From: Nitrososphaeraceae archaeon
GTDB lineage: Archaea > Thermoproteota > Nitrososphaeria > Nitrososphaerales > Nitrososphaeraceae
Assembly: GCA_031316115.1 (NCBI GenBank)
Contig: JALDRC010000003.1
Span: forward strand, 186,001 to 250,000
Length of the DNA: 64,000 bases
Direction of reading: 5' to 3'
A model generated the notes under the pieces. That model made no database searches and was not told the origin of the DNA. It saw nothing but the letters and a program-made list of their open reading frames with translations. Positions 26,043 to 35,114 of the stretch are shown one piece after another (the stretch's first letter is position 1; each line of letters begins with the position of its first letter). The translations under genes and the position numbers were made by a program.

Positions 26043-26611
26043 TGGAAATTTCTATTATTGTAAATAGCAATTTTAATAGCAATTAAAGAGTTATTGAGAT
26101 AAATGACTTTCTCACTAACTATAAAAAAATAAAGTTAAAATTTTAAAGATTGAGAATTAATATGAATACTATTTAATAATTAAACATATAGTCATAAAGG
26201 TAATACACAGAGAAAAACTCTGTTAAAGATCATCAACCATACAGATAGATTTCAGATACTAAAATTACAAATCTCAAAAACAGAGGTAAAAATCTTGAAT
26301 GATTGTTGCTTAAGAAATAATGATAAATATTCGCTATCAAAATTTTGACTGATTTGTATATCATATATCACCAAAAGCAAAACTAATCTTATAATTCGAT
26401 TGTAGTGACCTAGGATAGAATCTTATTAATTAACTCTATTATCTAAAGATGTTCCTAAAAGCTATGTGTCTTCATGATTAACTCATTATAATATTATTAC
26501 CAAAACACAATAATAGAGAATAATGGTATTATTGACATCAAAAGAATGTTATTTTATTTACCTATAAAGATAGTAAATTTTATAAGTTACGGTTATTTAC
26601 GGAATTGTTAT
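26043..26611. other. AT-rich divergent spacer upstream of the PKPG protein gene
   Basis: About 570 bases between the permease promoter and the next start. No gene is seen. A TATA-like TTTTATAAGT at about 26577-26586 lies roughly 27 bases before ATG 26612, fitting a leaderless transcript from that start. Confidence 0.5.
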
Positions 26612-27007
26612 ATGCCTAAACCCGGTTTTAAATCTATAACTGTAAGTGAAAATGTTTATAATAAATTTTTCAGAATATATGAAAAAAGAAAGAATCATTT
26701 AGAATTAAAGGGAATAACAAGTTTCTCTGGGTATCTAACAAGTATGATGGAAGAAATGATGATAAAACATGAAGCTTTCGCCAAACAAGCTCCATTCATG
26801 GAAAAAATTTCAATAGATAGTGATCGTGTATTACTTAAAGACAATAAAAAAAATCGAATTGTTGAAGTGATTTTGAAAAATGGGGAACTAATATGTGTAT
26901 TGGATGAAAAAACAGACTGTGTTCATATTGGCTTTGTTTATTCTTTACCGCAAGTGTATATGATTTTAAATAACAAAGGAATAAAGGCTCCCAAGACCTT
27001 GCGTTGA
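26612..27007 (+). CDS. Hypothetical protein with MPKPGFKSITVSE start
   Basis: The frame is open from 26546, but the ATG at 26612 is chosen because a TATA-like element lies about 27 bases upstream and the sequence becomes protein-like at MPKPGFKSITVSENVY. The 131-residue product begins like a ribbon-helix-helix or antitoxin-type DNA binder (KSITVSENVYNKFFRIYEKR), then a helical MMEEMMIK segment and a beta-rich end. A DNA-binding role is only suggested by the N-terminal pattern. Confidence 0.6.
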   Translation: MPKPGFKSITVSENVYNKFFRIYEKRKNHLELKGITSFSGYLTSMMEEMMIKHEAFAKQAPFMEKISIDSDRVLLKDNKKNRIVEVILKNGELICVLDEKTDCVHIGFVYSLPQVYMILNNKGIKAPKTLR

Positions 27008-27082
27008 AGAATTATAGATTATTATAAATCCGTTTGAATGGATTTAAATAATATCAATTTATTTTATTTTATATGATCCTAA

Positions 27083-27724
27083 TTGAGTGACTTTACATTT
27101 TCTGTACCAGTATTATTGCAAATTCTAGATCTATTTGGTACTATGGCCTTTGCAGTTACTGGAGCATTAAAGGCGATAGAACATAAAATGGATATCGTTG
27201 GCGTGGTAATTTTAGCTTGTAGTACAGGATTAGCTGGGGGAATTATTCGAGATATCATTTTGGATAGAATTCCGCCTAAGATTTTGATAGACCCTTTTTA
27301 TCTAATTGTTGCAGTTTCTACAGGTTTACTAGTATTTTTCTTATACAGATTCTTTAAAGAAAATGTTAATTTATTCTTAAAATTTGATGCCATCGGTTTA
27401 GGAGTATTTAGTATCCTAGGTGCTAGTATTGCTTATGAAACATTGGGTCTAAGTTTTATTGCCATGACTTTGGCTGGAGTGAGCACTGCCATCGGAGGGG
27501 GGATACTTAGGGATGTATTTGTTAGAGAAATACCCCTTGTATTTGTCAAAGAATTATATGCATCTGCAAGTTTTTTGGGTATTATTATTTTTTATTCAAT
27601 GTTGTATTATAATGTAAATTATTATTTATCAATGCTAATATGCATAATTATAATTACTAGTTTTAGACTCCTTGCTATGAAATACAACTGGAATCTACCT
27701 CGAACCAGGACAAATAAGAATTAA
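27083..27724 (+). CDS. UPF0126/TRIC-like membrane protein
   Basis: This 213-residue membrane protein starts at TTG 27083. It has about seven helices in two inverted repeats, each holding a glycine-rich signature: LAGGIIRDIILDRIPP (about 50-65) and IGGGILRDVFVREIPL (about 137-152). This is the UPF0126 (YicG) family, related to TRIC cation channels. Its substrate is not established. It converges with the PAP2 gene. Confidence 0.88.
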   Translation: MSDFTFSVPVLLQILDLFGTMAFAVTGALKAIEHKMDIVGVVILACSTGLAGGIIRDIILDRIPPKILIDPFYLIVAVSTGLLVFFLYRFFKENVNLFLKFDAIGLGVFSILGASIAYETLGLSFIAMTLAGVSTAIGGGILRDVFVREIPLVFVKELYASASFLGIIIFYSMLYYNVNYYLSMLICIIIITSFRLLAMKYNWNLPRTRTNKN

Positions 27725-27805
27725 GTTTGTTTGATTTATTATTAACATTGTAGTAGAAAAAAATTGTAGAAAGTAATCTTTAAATCAAAAAAAAGATTAA
27801 GGTAC

Positions 27806-28471
27806 CTAACCTAATTTTTTATTCAAAAAATACATTTTTGGATATAGCAAATTGAATAACCTTATCATAAAAAATGAAAATCCTGCTCCTAGCAATATTC
27901 CTCCTACTATGTCTAATGGATAGTGCACTCCTAGATATATTCTGGATATACAAACTAAAGCTGCCTCAGATGCAAGGAATATAGATAGCATAGTCCTCTT
28001 GGTTGTTCCTCTGAACATTACAGAAACACCTGCAACACCGGCTGAAACAAGCGCTGCGTGTCCTGATGGAAAAGAAAAGGTATCTGTCTGTATAGTGAAC
28101 TCGGTTATTTCAAGATCTGGGCGATCCCGTTCTACTAGATCCTTTGTTATAGAGATAACCGGAATAAGTAACAACATAGATAATCCGGTAATTAATGCTG
28201 TCTTTTTGCCTTCTTTTCCCCCTAAAACTACTAACAAAATCAACACTATGGGCCAAAAAATTTCTCTGCCATAAAAAGTAATTATCAACATAAAATTGTT
28301 CATTATGGAAGGTAAAAAAATGGCAATTTGATTTATCTGAACAAGAAGAAGCTCATCAAAATTCAAAGTTACATAAGAGTTATTAAATTGAGTAAATGCA
28401 ACATATAGAGAAAGAAAAAAGAAAGATAGCAAACACAATACAGATAGCAAGGTCAGTCTATTCATAATCAA
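27806..28471 (-). CDS. PAP2-family phosphatase, membrane-bound
   Basis: This 221-residue protein has about six membrane helices and the three phosphatase signatures: KDLVERDRPD (about 115), PSGHAALVS (about 138) and SRIYLGVHYPLDIVGG (about 185). It probably hydrolyses lipid pyrophosphates or phosphates such as polyprenyl diphosphate, the carrier for glycosylation; the substrate is inferred. Catalytic sites should face outward. Start ATG at 28471. Confidence 0.9.
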   Translation of the reverse strand: MIMNRLTLLSVLCLLSFFFLSLYVAFTQFNNSYVTLNFDELLLVQINQIAIFLPSIMNNFMLIITFYGREIFWPIVLILLVVLGGKEGKKTALITGLSMLLLIPVISITKDLVERDRPDLEITEFTIQTDTFSFPSGHAALVSAGVAGVSVMFRGTTKRTMLSIFLASEAALVCISRIYLGVHYPLDIVGGILLGAGFSFFMIRLFNLLYPKMYFLNKKLG

Positions 28472-28509
28472 CCAATACGATTTCCAAGGTAGATATATTA
28501 ATTAATTTA

Positions 28510-28746
28510 TTACGGAAAAATTTTGCTATCAATTTGAGTTTCCTGAGATTTATTTAGTGTAAGCAAATGTAAAAACTGATCAGACTTATTCTTATAATTT
28601 AATAGTATTTTATAATAGTAAGCAGAAGTGATTCCTGAAATATCTGTAGATGAATTTTTACTTAAATCAGAATCCAAAACAAATAATGGGTAAAAATAAT
28701 TGTACTTTTCAAGAGTACCATTCAAGCTATAATATGATAAAATCAC
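28510..28746 (-). CDS. Doubtful small protein, 78 residues
   Basis: A frame from ATG 28746 to 28510 ends 38 bases before the start of the PAP2 gene on the same strand. The product is Ser/Tyr/Lys-rich, without membrane segment, Cys or known motif. It lies between PAP2 and the 42-bp repeats, at the edge of a scarred accessory region, so it may be a chance or decayed frame. Confidence 0.3.
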   Translation of the reverse strand: MILSYYSLNGTLEKYNYFYPLFVLDSDLSKNSSTDISGITSAYYYKILLNYKNKSDQFLHLLTLNKSQETQIDSKIFP

Positions 28747-28831
28747 TACTTTAACACCAAATTAAAATGTTTGGTATTTTTTACCAATAAGTTTAAATAG
28801 TTTTGTAAAAATCCGCTGAAATTTTGTTAAT

Positions 28832-28946
28832 ACGGCTGTTATGTAGGGAAAATCATGGTTTTTATGCAAGATAACGGCTGTTATGTAGGGAAAATCATGG
28901 TTTTTATGCAAGATAACGGCTGTTATGTAGGGAAAATCATGGTGTA
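28832..28946. repeat. 42-bp tandem repeat, about 2.7 copies
   Basis: Copies begin with ACGGCTGTTATGTAGGG at 28832, 28874 and 28916, exactly 42 bases apart. The first two are identical over the whole unit; the third diverges after CATGGT near 28946. Copies two and three contain the small palindrome ATAAC-GGCT-GTTAT. Read on the minus strand the region is open and would encode HDFPYITAVILHKN two to three times, because 42 is a multiple of three. Coding is possible but not favoured. Confidence 0.85.
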
Positions 28947-28968
28947 AATAGACCTTAACTAACAACAT

Positions 28969-29458
28969 GCATCCCCCAACACATGGTTAGCGATTATGTA
29001 AAAATACTTATTTTACTCATTTGTAAAACCAGTTATCCTTATACCATGTTTCATATGTAAATTCAAGGTCAATCAGTACTGCTTTTCTAATATTAAATTC
29101 TGAAGTATTTTTCATCAATGATTTTAGATTATTTTTCTGTGCTGTAGTGAAGTTGAGTTTAGAAACATAGTACATACAACAATGATATTCTGGATACCTT
29201 AAGCTTTACCTATTCAAAAATTTATACCTATGAGTTAAAAAGATATGACACCATATGAGACATTTGACTTATGTAATTCATCACAAGCATAAGCAGGAAT
29301 GGTATTATCATATTTTACTTTATTACAAAAAGTAATCTTTCCTTTATATTTGGATTAGTTTCATTCTTGTATAATGATCAATTCATTTTTGAATACACAG
29401 TTATGATATTGTAGTTTGTAGCATAATCTTTATCATCTTCTTCCAACTATTCTAACAT
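28969..29458 (-). other. Scarred region with decayed minus-strand coding fragments
   Basis: Several short protein-like stretches occur in different minus-strand frames with stops between them. One is a 52-residue frame, 29017-29175 (MYYVSKLNFTTAQKNNLKSL), with faint likeness to the N-terminal helix-turn-helix region of IS630-type transposases. Another is KYDNTIPAYACDELHKSN near 29260-29320, interrupted on both sides. It borders an IS5-like pseudogene and the 42-bp repeats, so it is probably old mobile-element debris. The source family is not certain. Confidence 0.35.
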
Positions 29459-30346
29459 ATGCCAACAAACAAATCATGGCATGACTATAATGAATCTTTA
29501 ATAGAACGTGGACGTGTCCTAATAGATTTAGATTTCATCAAATCATCCAATGAGGAAATTAACAATATGAATAAAGTTAAGTTGGAGCGCCATTCCAGTA
29601 TTTTGATAATTATATACAGTTTTTAGCATTCCTAAAGATTGGTTTCAAGATCCCATACCGTACTGTACAAGGAATAGTACGTGGATTATCATAATATGTA
29701 AGAATTGAAGAGATACACTTTACTCATATCAGGCGAGGAATTCTAAGAATAAAACCAACTGTTGAAAATCTAGATTTTGATGATAATGATCCTATAACAC
29801 TTATTGTTGATACATCAGGCTTGACAATTTCAAAGAAAGGAGATTACATAGAAGATAAATGGAAACGTGAAAAGAAAGAGTTTGTAAAACTGCATATATC
29901 TGTAGATGAAAAGTCAAAGAAAGTAGTATCATTTAGGATAACGAAAGGAAATGTACATGATACAAAAAAGTTTGGTCCTCTGGTAAAAAAAGCAGCAAGT
30001 AAATATGATATAGACAAAGTGTACTGAGATAAAGCAGATGATAACAGACATAACTTTAACATACTTGACAAGATAAATGCAGAACCAGCAATAAAGATTA
30101 GAAAAAATGCATCAGTCAGAGTTAAAGGTTGTCCATTAAGACGAGATGAAGTACTACTTATCAAGAAATTAGAATATGATGGATGGAAGGATTTAAAAGA
30201 TACAGGTAGAAGATGGATTGCTGAAATAGTAGTTTCTGCAATCAAAAGAGTATTTGGAGAAGACCTGTTATCAAAAAAAGTTTAGTGTACAGAAAATTGA
30301 AGCCGGGCTAAAGGTTATGCTTTATAATAGATACATGCCATTGTAA
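29459..30346 (+). pseudogene. IS5-like DDE transposase pseudogene
   Basis: The conceptual product starts at ATG 29459 (MPTNKSWHDYNESLIERGR) and ends at TAA 30344-30346. It includes a helix-turn-helix part (KIGFKIPYRTVQGIVRG), the first catalytic region LIVDTSGLTISKKG, the second near YDIDKVY-D-KADDNRHN, and a C-terminal RRWIAEIVVSAIKRVFGE. Lesions are a frameshift near 29580, a TAA at 29692-29694, a TGA at 30025-30027 where Trp is expected, and a frameshift near 30280 beside an A7 run. About 295 codons were present originally. Terminal repeats could not be located. Confidence 0.82.
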
Positions 30347-30623
30347 ACACAAATAAAAAAATAGAGCAAAATAATGGATAAAAGTAAACAAGGATGAATT
30401 AAGCTATAAACTAATGATATTGCTAAATAAACAAGATAGTAGATAGATAGCTTCTACTCTATAGCAGCTCGGATTTTAATAAAATAAGAATAGAAGATAA
30501 ATCTTAATTGACATATGTTGTATAATTTATTATCTTATGTAATATAGTACTTGTAAATTAAAAAATAAAATAATTCCAAAAAAGATATAGTTTAGAAACT
30601 ATATAATAATAATAGGTAATAGT

Positions 30624-30863
30624 ATGAATACTCCTAAGATATTAAAAAAAGGACAAAATAGCTTGTTTTATAGACATGAATATCTTAGAGATACCCTTTC
30701 ACAAAGGTATAAAGAGTGCGAATCATGTAAAATTAGAACCCAATTTACCTGCGTTGTATGCGGATTTTGTTGGAGTTGTCATTGGAAACTTGACCAACTT
30801 TCGAAGATACCAGAACATTTTTTAAAAGATTCAATCAATTTTAATAAACTAAGAAAAGAGTAA
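30624..30863 (+). CDS. Small Cys-rich zinc-binding protein
   Basis: This 79-residue protein has CESCKIRTQFTCVVCGFCW and then SCHWK in its middle (about residues 31-53). At least two CxxC pairs plus extra Cys and His could hold one or two zinc ions. N- and C-terminal parts are basic. It stands alone between the transposase scar and the TIM-barrel gene. Function is unknown; the closely spaced Cys pairs argue that it is a real protein. Confidence 0.6.
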   Translation: MNTPKILKKGQNSLFYRHEYLRDTLSQRYKECESCKIRTQFTCVVCGFCWSCHWKLDQLSKIPEHFLKDSINFNKLRKE

Positions 30864-31210
30864 TTTCACAGATTATAATCAATAAGAATTGTTTATTTGC
30901 TCTTTTTGAGTGATAAAAAGTATTTGGATTTATAAACATATAATATTAATTTTAGATAATGTCAATTCTGGAGAATAAAACTTGTAACTAAACCATTTTT
31001 AGATACGTTTGAGAATCTTAATATTACCATTTCCAATTTATATTACAGGTATAAAACAGTATGAGTGATAATTTTCCAGATAAATCAAAACTGTATTAAA
31101 AGAAAAGGAAATAGGTATATTTGGCTAGGATTCTAAGACTGTCGAATAATTGCGATATCATTTCTTTTACGTGTATTACTATACAAACTAAAACAATTGA
31201 CCACACCTTA
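30864..31210. other. 347-base convergent spacer
   Basis: It lies between the zinc protein and the end of the TIM-barrel gene. No open frame or notable repeat was seen. Confidence 0.45.
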
Positions 31211-32050
31211 TTACATCAGTTTTTTCAAATATTCGTAAGAATACTCTGCAACTTCAGACGGCCTATCTTGATATGGATATAATTCAACTGTTACAAAACC
31301 TTTATATCCTATTTTTTTTATAGCATCAAAAATTTCGGGAAAATTAATAGAACCCTTACCTGGCATTAAATGATAATGAATTCTATCATTTGAAATATCT
31401 GCTAAATGGAAATGTTCTATATAATTAGACAGTTTGTCAATAAGAGTAGATGGGTCCTCCTTTACACAATAAAAATGACCAATATCAAAATTTAATTTTA
31501 CAAATTCAGAATCTATCATTTTTAAAACTTTAAGTATTTCACTTGAAGTTTCAATCAATAGCCCTGGTTCAGGTTCTACTAAAATTTTTATCCCTTTCTC
31601 TTCTGCAAATTTTGATGTTTGTTTTAAGCCTTTAATGAAAAGTCGGATAAGTGTCTCTTTATCGATTATATTTTTTTTTTGGGAATTTAATGGCCCTCCA
31701 GGTTCAGTAGACAGATTTTTTGCGTTTAATTTAGATGCTAAATTTATACAATTTATGGTATGGTTTACCCTTAAAACTCGCAAATCTTGGCTAGATTCTA
31801 TCCAAGAAGGATGATAAACATCACCTATTGCATATAACGTAAAAGCGTTAAGATTAGAAATCTCTAATCTCATATTTCTAATTAATTTAATAGTTTCTTG
31901 AATATTATTATCCGTAAAATCTGGAGGATAGGCGTGAGGAATATCACACATTATTTCAATCCCTTTATATCCTATCCGGGAAATTTCTCTGATGGCATAT
32001 TCTAGTGAATAACTTTTGAAAGCATTGGTACTAAAAGCTAATTCCATCAA
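31211..32050 (-). CDS. Xylose-isomerase-like TIM-barrel sugar phosphate isomerase/epimerase
   Basis: This 279-residue protein fits the AP endonuclease 2 / xylose isomerase-like barrel. It starts ELAFSTNAFKSYSLEYAIREI, with metal-site segments ILVEPEPG (about residues 157-164), NFDIGHFYC, HFHLADISNDRIHYHLMPG and FVTVELYPY near the C terminus. These give the Glu, Asp, His and Glu ligands of the family. It begins 30 bases after the TatD-like gene on the same strand, so they form a pair. The substrate is unknown. Confidence 0.8.
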   Translation of the reverse strand: MMELAFSTNAFKSYSLEYAIREISRIGYKGIEIMCDIPHAYPPDFTDNNIQETIKLIRNMRLEISNLNAFTLYAIGDVYHPSWIESSQDLRVLRVNHTINCINLASKLNAKNLSTEPGGPLNSQKKNIIDKETLIRLFIKGLKQTSKFAEEKGIKILVEPEPGLLIETSSEILKVLKMIDSEFVKLNFDIGHFYCVKEDPSTLIDKLSNYIEHFHLADISNDRIHYHLMPGKGSINFPEIFDAIKKIGYKGFVTVELYPYQDRPSEVAEYSYEYLKKLM

Positions 32051-32080
32051 GCAAGTATAACATAGTATATTATTATTAAA

Positions 32081-32893
32081 TTAGAGTTTCCATTTAAAAT
32101 TATTTGATTGTTTAAAGAAATTGAACGCGTTATAAAGAGTAACATTTTCTATATCGGTAAGACTAAATCCTTCTTTTCTCATTTCCCTAGCCATCAAAGG
32201 TACACTTAATGGGTCAGATATCCCCCAATCAGCAGCACTATTTATCATTAGACGTTCTGACCCATGTTTCTTTATTATATCCATAGCTCTTCTAGGATTT
32301 AATTTGGTAATTGGGTAGACTGTTAGACCAGCCCAAAATCCAAGCTCCAATGTTTTTTCTATGGTTTCCTCTGTATTATGGTCTATCAATATCTTAGATT
32401 TATCGTAGTTTCCTTTTCGTTGTATTTTCAATAATTTTTCCATCTTTTGCATTCCTTTTTTTTTATTCTCATGAGGTAAATGGATCATACAAAGCATATT
32501 TTGAGATCTTGCAATCTCTAGTTGTTTAATAAAAATCTCTTCTTCCGATTGGTTTATCAAATTATACCCAATTTCTCCGATTGCGACCACTCGTTCCCGA
32601 TTTAAAAAACCTTGCATTTCATTTAATGCCTCCAATGCTAGAGGTCTATGTGCAGCCTCCTTAGGATTAACAGAGATACAAACATAATGATCAATTCCAA
32701 ACAATTTAGCTCGTTCAGTCTCGAACGATATCATATGTTCCCAATAATCTCTAAAAGTACCTACTGATGTTCTAGGACTTCCCAACCAGAAGGATGGTTG
32801 AACGATAACTTCAATTCCTGCTTTTGACATGGATTCATAATCATCAGTAGTTCTAGAATACATGTGAATATGAGGATCGAATAATCTTGACAT
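32081..32893 (-). CDS. TatD-related metal-dependent hydrolase
   Basis: This 270-residue amidohydrolase-fold protein has the N-terminal metal pair in FDPHIHMYSR, the Glu in VAIGEIGYN (about 95-103), a His in CMIHLPHE and another in LIDHNTEET. An Asp in INSAADWGISDP replaces the usual TatD SD-site context. It belongs with archaeal TatD-related hydrolases rather than DNase TatD itself. It is followed 30 bases later by the TIM-barrel isomerase. A TatD-like hydrolase with this isomerase type also occurs as EboB and EboE in the bacterial Ebo cluster. Confidence 0.8.
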   Translation of the reverse strand: MSRLFDPHIHMYSRTTDDYESMSKAGIEVIVQPSFWLGSPRTSVGTFRDYWEHMISFETERAKLFGIDHYVCISVNPKEAAHRPLALEALNEMQGFLNRERVVAIGEIGYNLINQSEEEIFIKQLEIARSQNMLCMIHLPHENKKKGMQKMEKLLKIQRKGNYDKSKILIDHNTEETIEKTLELGFWAGLTVYPITKLNPRRAMDIIKKHGSERLMINSAADWGISDPLSVPLMAREMRKEGFSLTDIENVTLYNAFNFFKQSNNFKWKL

Positions 32894-33208
32894 TCATATG
32901 AAATGAGGTATTTAAATAATAATAAATGTTCCCTACTAATTAGAAGGTGTATAAAATAAGCAAGAAATATATATAAATAGATGTTTTAGCCTTTTTATTA
33001 GATTCGATTTTGATAATATTATAATATATTGGTTACATATAATATATGCACATTAATCCAAAAATGAAAAGTATTATTTAAAAAATAATAAATATATTTA
33101 ATCTATTCTTTTATTTTTAATTATACTAAAGTTATGTTATAAAAATCATAGAATCTAAAAAACCGAACAACTAAATAAGATCAAAAGATACACAATTGAT
33201 CGGAATAG
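32894..33208. other. 315-base divergent promoter spacer
   Basis: It lies between the TatD-like gene and pyrD. It is AT-rich with several TATA-like stretches (for example ATATATATAAATAG near 32970), and no gene. Confidence 0.45.
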
Positions 33209-34162
33209 TTGAGAGATACATCAACCTTTTACTATCAACAAAAAAATAGTACAGGTTCAGATATTTTATCTATAGACTTTGCTGGAATAAACTTGAGGAA
33301 TCCTTTATTACTAGCTTCTGGTTTTTTGGGTATTTCGCAGGAAATTTTCAACAGGTTATATAGGTCTGGCATAGGAGGCATAGTAAGTAAATCCATAAGC
33401 ATCGATCCAATGGAAGGATATAAAGGTCCTACGATTATTTCGACTAATGAAAAGAGTTACTTAAATGCAATTGGATTATCAAATCCTGGAGCAGAGGCAT
33501 TTTCAGAAGAGATTTCAAATAACTTGACTCCTTTAATTGTTAGTTTGGTAGGTTCTAGCGAAAAGGATTTTCCCACATTAATAAAAAAATTCGATAGTCT
33601 CAATATTTTAGGATATGAAATAAATTTATCCTGCCCACATGTTGCAAAAATGGGGATGGAGGTAGGAGATGACCCTAATCTAGTAACTAAAATTATAAGA
33701 ACTGTTAAAAATATAACTAAAAAACCTGTGATTATAAAAGTGGGAGTAGGCTCTACTGATGTAGTACAGCTTGCAAAAACGATACAGGATTCTGGTGCAG
33801 ATGCAATTACTGCGATAAACAGTATTAGAGCAATGGCGATAAATATCGAAACCGGAATGCCTATACTGAGTAATAAAATTGGCGGTCTTTCTGGTGCATC
33901 TATAAAACCTGTAGGTATTAGATGTGTTTATGAAATTACAAAAAAAGTAGATATTCCTGTTATAGGTTGTGGTGGAATATTTAGTTGGGAAGATGTAATA
34001 GAGTATATACAGGCAGGAGCTTGTGCTGTTGAAATAGGTTCTGTTATAGGTAACAAAGGTATAAACATATTTCAACAAATCACAAGAGGACTTTTAAAAT
34101 ATTTGAATAAAAAAGGTTACAAAAATATCATGGAGGTTCATAAACTTGCCCATAAATATTAA
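33209..34162 (+). CDS. pyrD: Dihydroorotate dehydrogenase, class 1B catalytic subunit
   Basis: This 317-residue FMN barrel oxidises dihydroorotate to orotate in pyrimidine synthesis. Seen are LLLASGFLGISQEIFNRL at the N terminus, the substrate and catalytic-loop segment EINLSCPHVAKMG with Cys as in class 1B enzymes, KPVIIKVGVG, SGADAITAINSI, and the phosphate-binding IGCGGIFSWEDVIEYIQAGA. The TTG at 33209 is the likely start. It overlaps pyrK by 17 bases, as expected for a two-subunit enzyme. Confidence 0.92.
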   Translation: MRDTSTFYYQQKNSTGSDILSIDFAGINLRNPLLLASGFLGISQEIFNRLYRSGIGGIVSKSISIDPMEGYKGPTIISTNEKSYLNAIGLSNPGAEAFSEEISNNLTPLIVSLVGSSEKDFPTLIKKFDSLNILGYEINLSCPHVAKMGMEVGDDPNLVTKIIRTVKNITKKPVIIKVGVGSTDVVQLAKTIQDSGADAITAINSIRAMAINIETGMPILSNKIGGLSGASIKPVGIRCVYEITKKVDIPVIGCGGIFSWEDVIEYIQAGACAVEIGSVIGNKGINIFQQITRGLLKYLNKKGYKNIMEVHKLAHKY

Positions 34163-34970
34163 TCATATTAGAACTGTAAAAATCGAACAAGAAATCAAAG
34201 AATCTCCAACTGTTAAAACTTTTATGTTCAAAGATCCAATTGCATTCAGATCAAAACCAGGACAATTTCTAATGGTGTGGATTCCCAGAGTAGAAGAGCT
34301 ACCTATGAGTATTATGTTCTCCTCTAAACAAGAGTATTCTGCTATCAGTATTAGAAAACATGGCATAGGTTCGACTAAATTATTTGATAAAAAAATAGGT
34401 GATATTCTTGGAATTAGGGGGCCATATGGAAATTCATTTACTGTATCAAAAAAGTTACAAAAAAATGTATTGTTAGTAGGTGGTGGAACTGGCCTCGTTC
34501 CCCTTATAAGATTGGCGGATTTCTTAAAACGAAATAATATAAAATATACTTTGATAATAGGAGCAAAAACAAAAGAAGAAATTCTCTTTTACAATTTGGC
34601 TAAACAATTAGTAACAAACACTCAATGTAAAGTTATTGTAACAACAGAAGACGGGAGTTTTGGAATCCAAGGAAGAGTTACTGATGGGATACTGGATATA
34701 ATAAAAAAAGAAAATTTTGATATGATTTATACATGTGGTCCAGAACTGATGATGAAAAATATTTTTATGATCTCTTTAGAAAATTCAATTCCTATCCAAG
34801 CTAGTCTTGAAAGATATATGAAATGTGGGATCGGGATATGTGCAAGCTGCTGTATAAATGATAAAATTGTATGTAAGGATGGAACGATATTTGATCAAAA
34901 ACAATTATCAAAAATGTCTGAATTTGGTAAAGTTTTTAGGGACAAATCAGGACGAAAATCGCGGTATTGA
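34146..34970 (+). CDS. pyrK: Dihydroorotate dehydrogenase electron-transfer subunit
   Basis: This 274-residue protein has an FAD-binding ferredoxin-reductase fold (KPGQFLMVWIPRVEELPMS), a NAD-binding part (LLVGGGTGLVPLIRLADFLK) and the C-terminal [2Fe-2S] cluster ligands in MKCGIGICASCCINDKIVCKDG. It passes electrons from PyrD to NAD(+) in class 1B enzymes. The TTG start overlaps the end of pyrD by 17 bases, indicating translational coupling. Confidence 0.92.
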   Translation: MPININHIRTVKIEQEIKESPTVKTFMFKDPIAFRSKPGQFLMVWIPRVEELPMSIMFSSKQEYSAISIRKHGIGSTKLFDKKIGDILGIRGPYGNSFTVSKKLQKNVLLVGGGTGLVPLIRLADFLKRNNIKYTLIIGAKTKEEILFYNLAKQLVTNTQCKVIVTTEDGSFGIQGRVTDGILDIIKKENFDMIYTCGPELMMKNIFMISLENSIPIQASLERYMKCGIGICASCCINDKIVCKDGTIFDQKQLSKMSEFGKVFRDKSGRKSRY

Positions 34971-35114
34971 ATATCTACAATTAATAGATATCAAATATAA
35001 GATAAATAGTCTTATAATAAAAAATATTCAAATCTGATTAAAATGTCCATTGGTAAATGTATTTCCAATGAATCAAAAAAAAATATATCTTCCAATATTA
35101 TTCAAAATTAAAAT

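Noticed and set aside
27797-27814. A further DtxR-like sequence (TTAGGTTAGGTACCTTAA on the minus strand)
   Set aside because: It covers the stop codon of the PAP2 gene in a convergent gap, not a promoter, so it is probably coincidence.
28832-28946. Possible CRISPR array
   Set aside because: Units are contiguous 42-mers without unique spacers, so it is a plain tandem repeat.
28762-28968. 68-codon minus-strand frame with the repeated peptide HDFPYITAVILHKN
   Set aside because: The frame is open because the 42-base repeat length is a multiple of three; with nothing else to support it, the DNA repeat is the better description.
29844-30245. 133-codon minus-strand frame opposite the transposase pseudogene
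   Set aside because: It is the antisense shadow of a recognisable transposase sequence.
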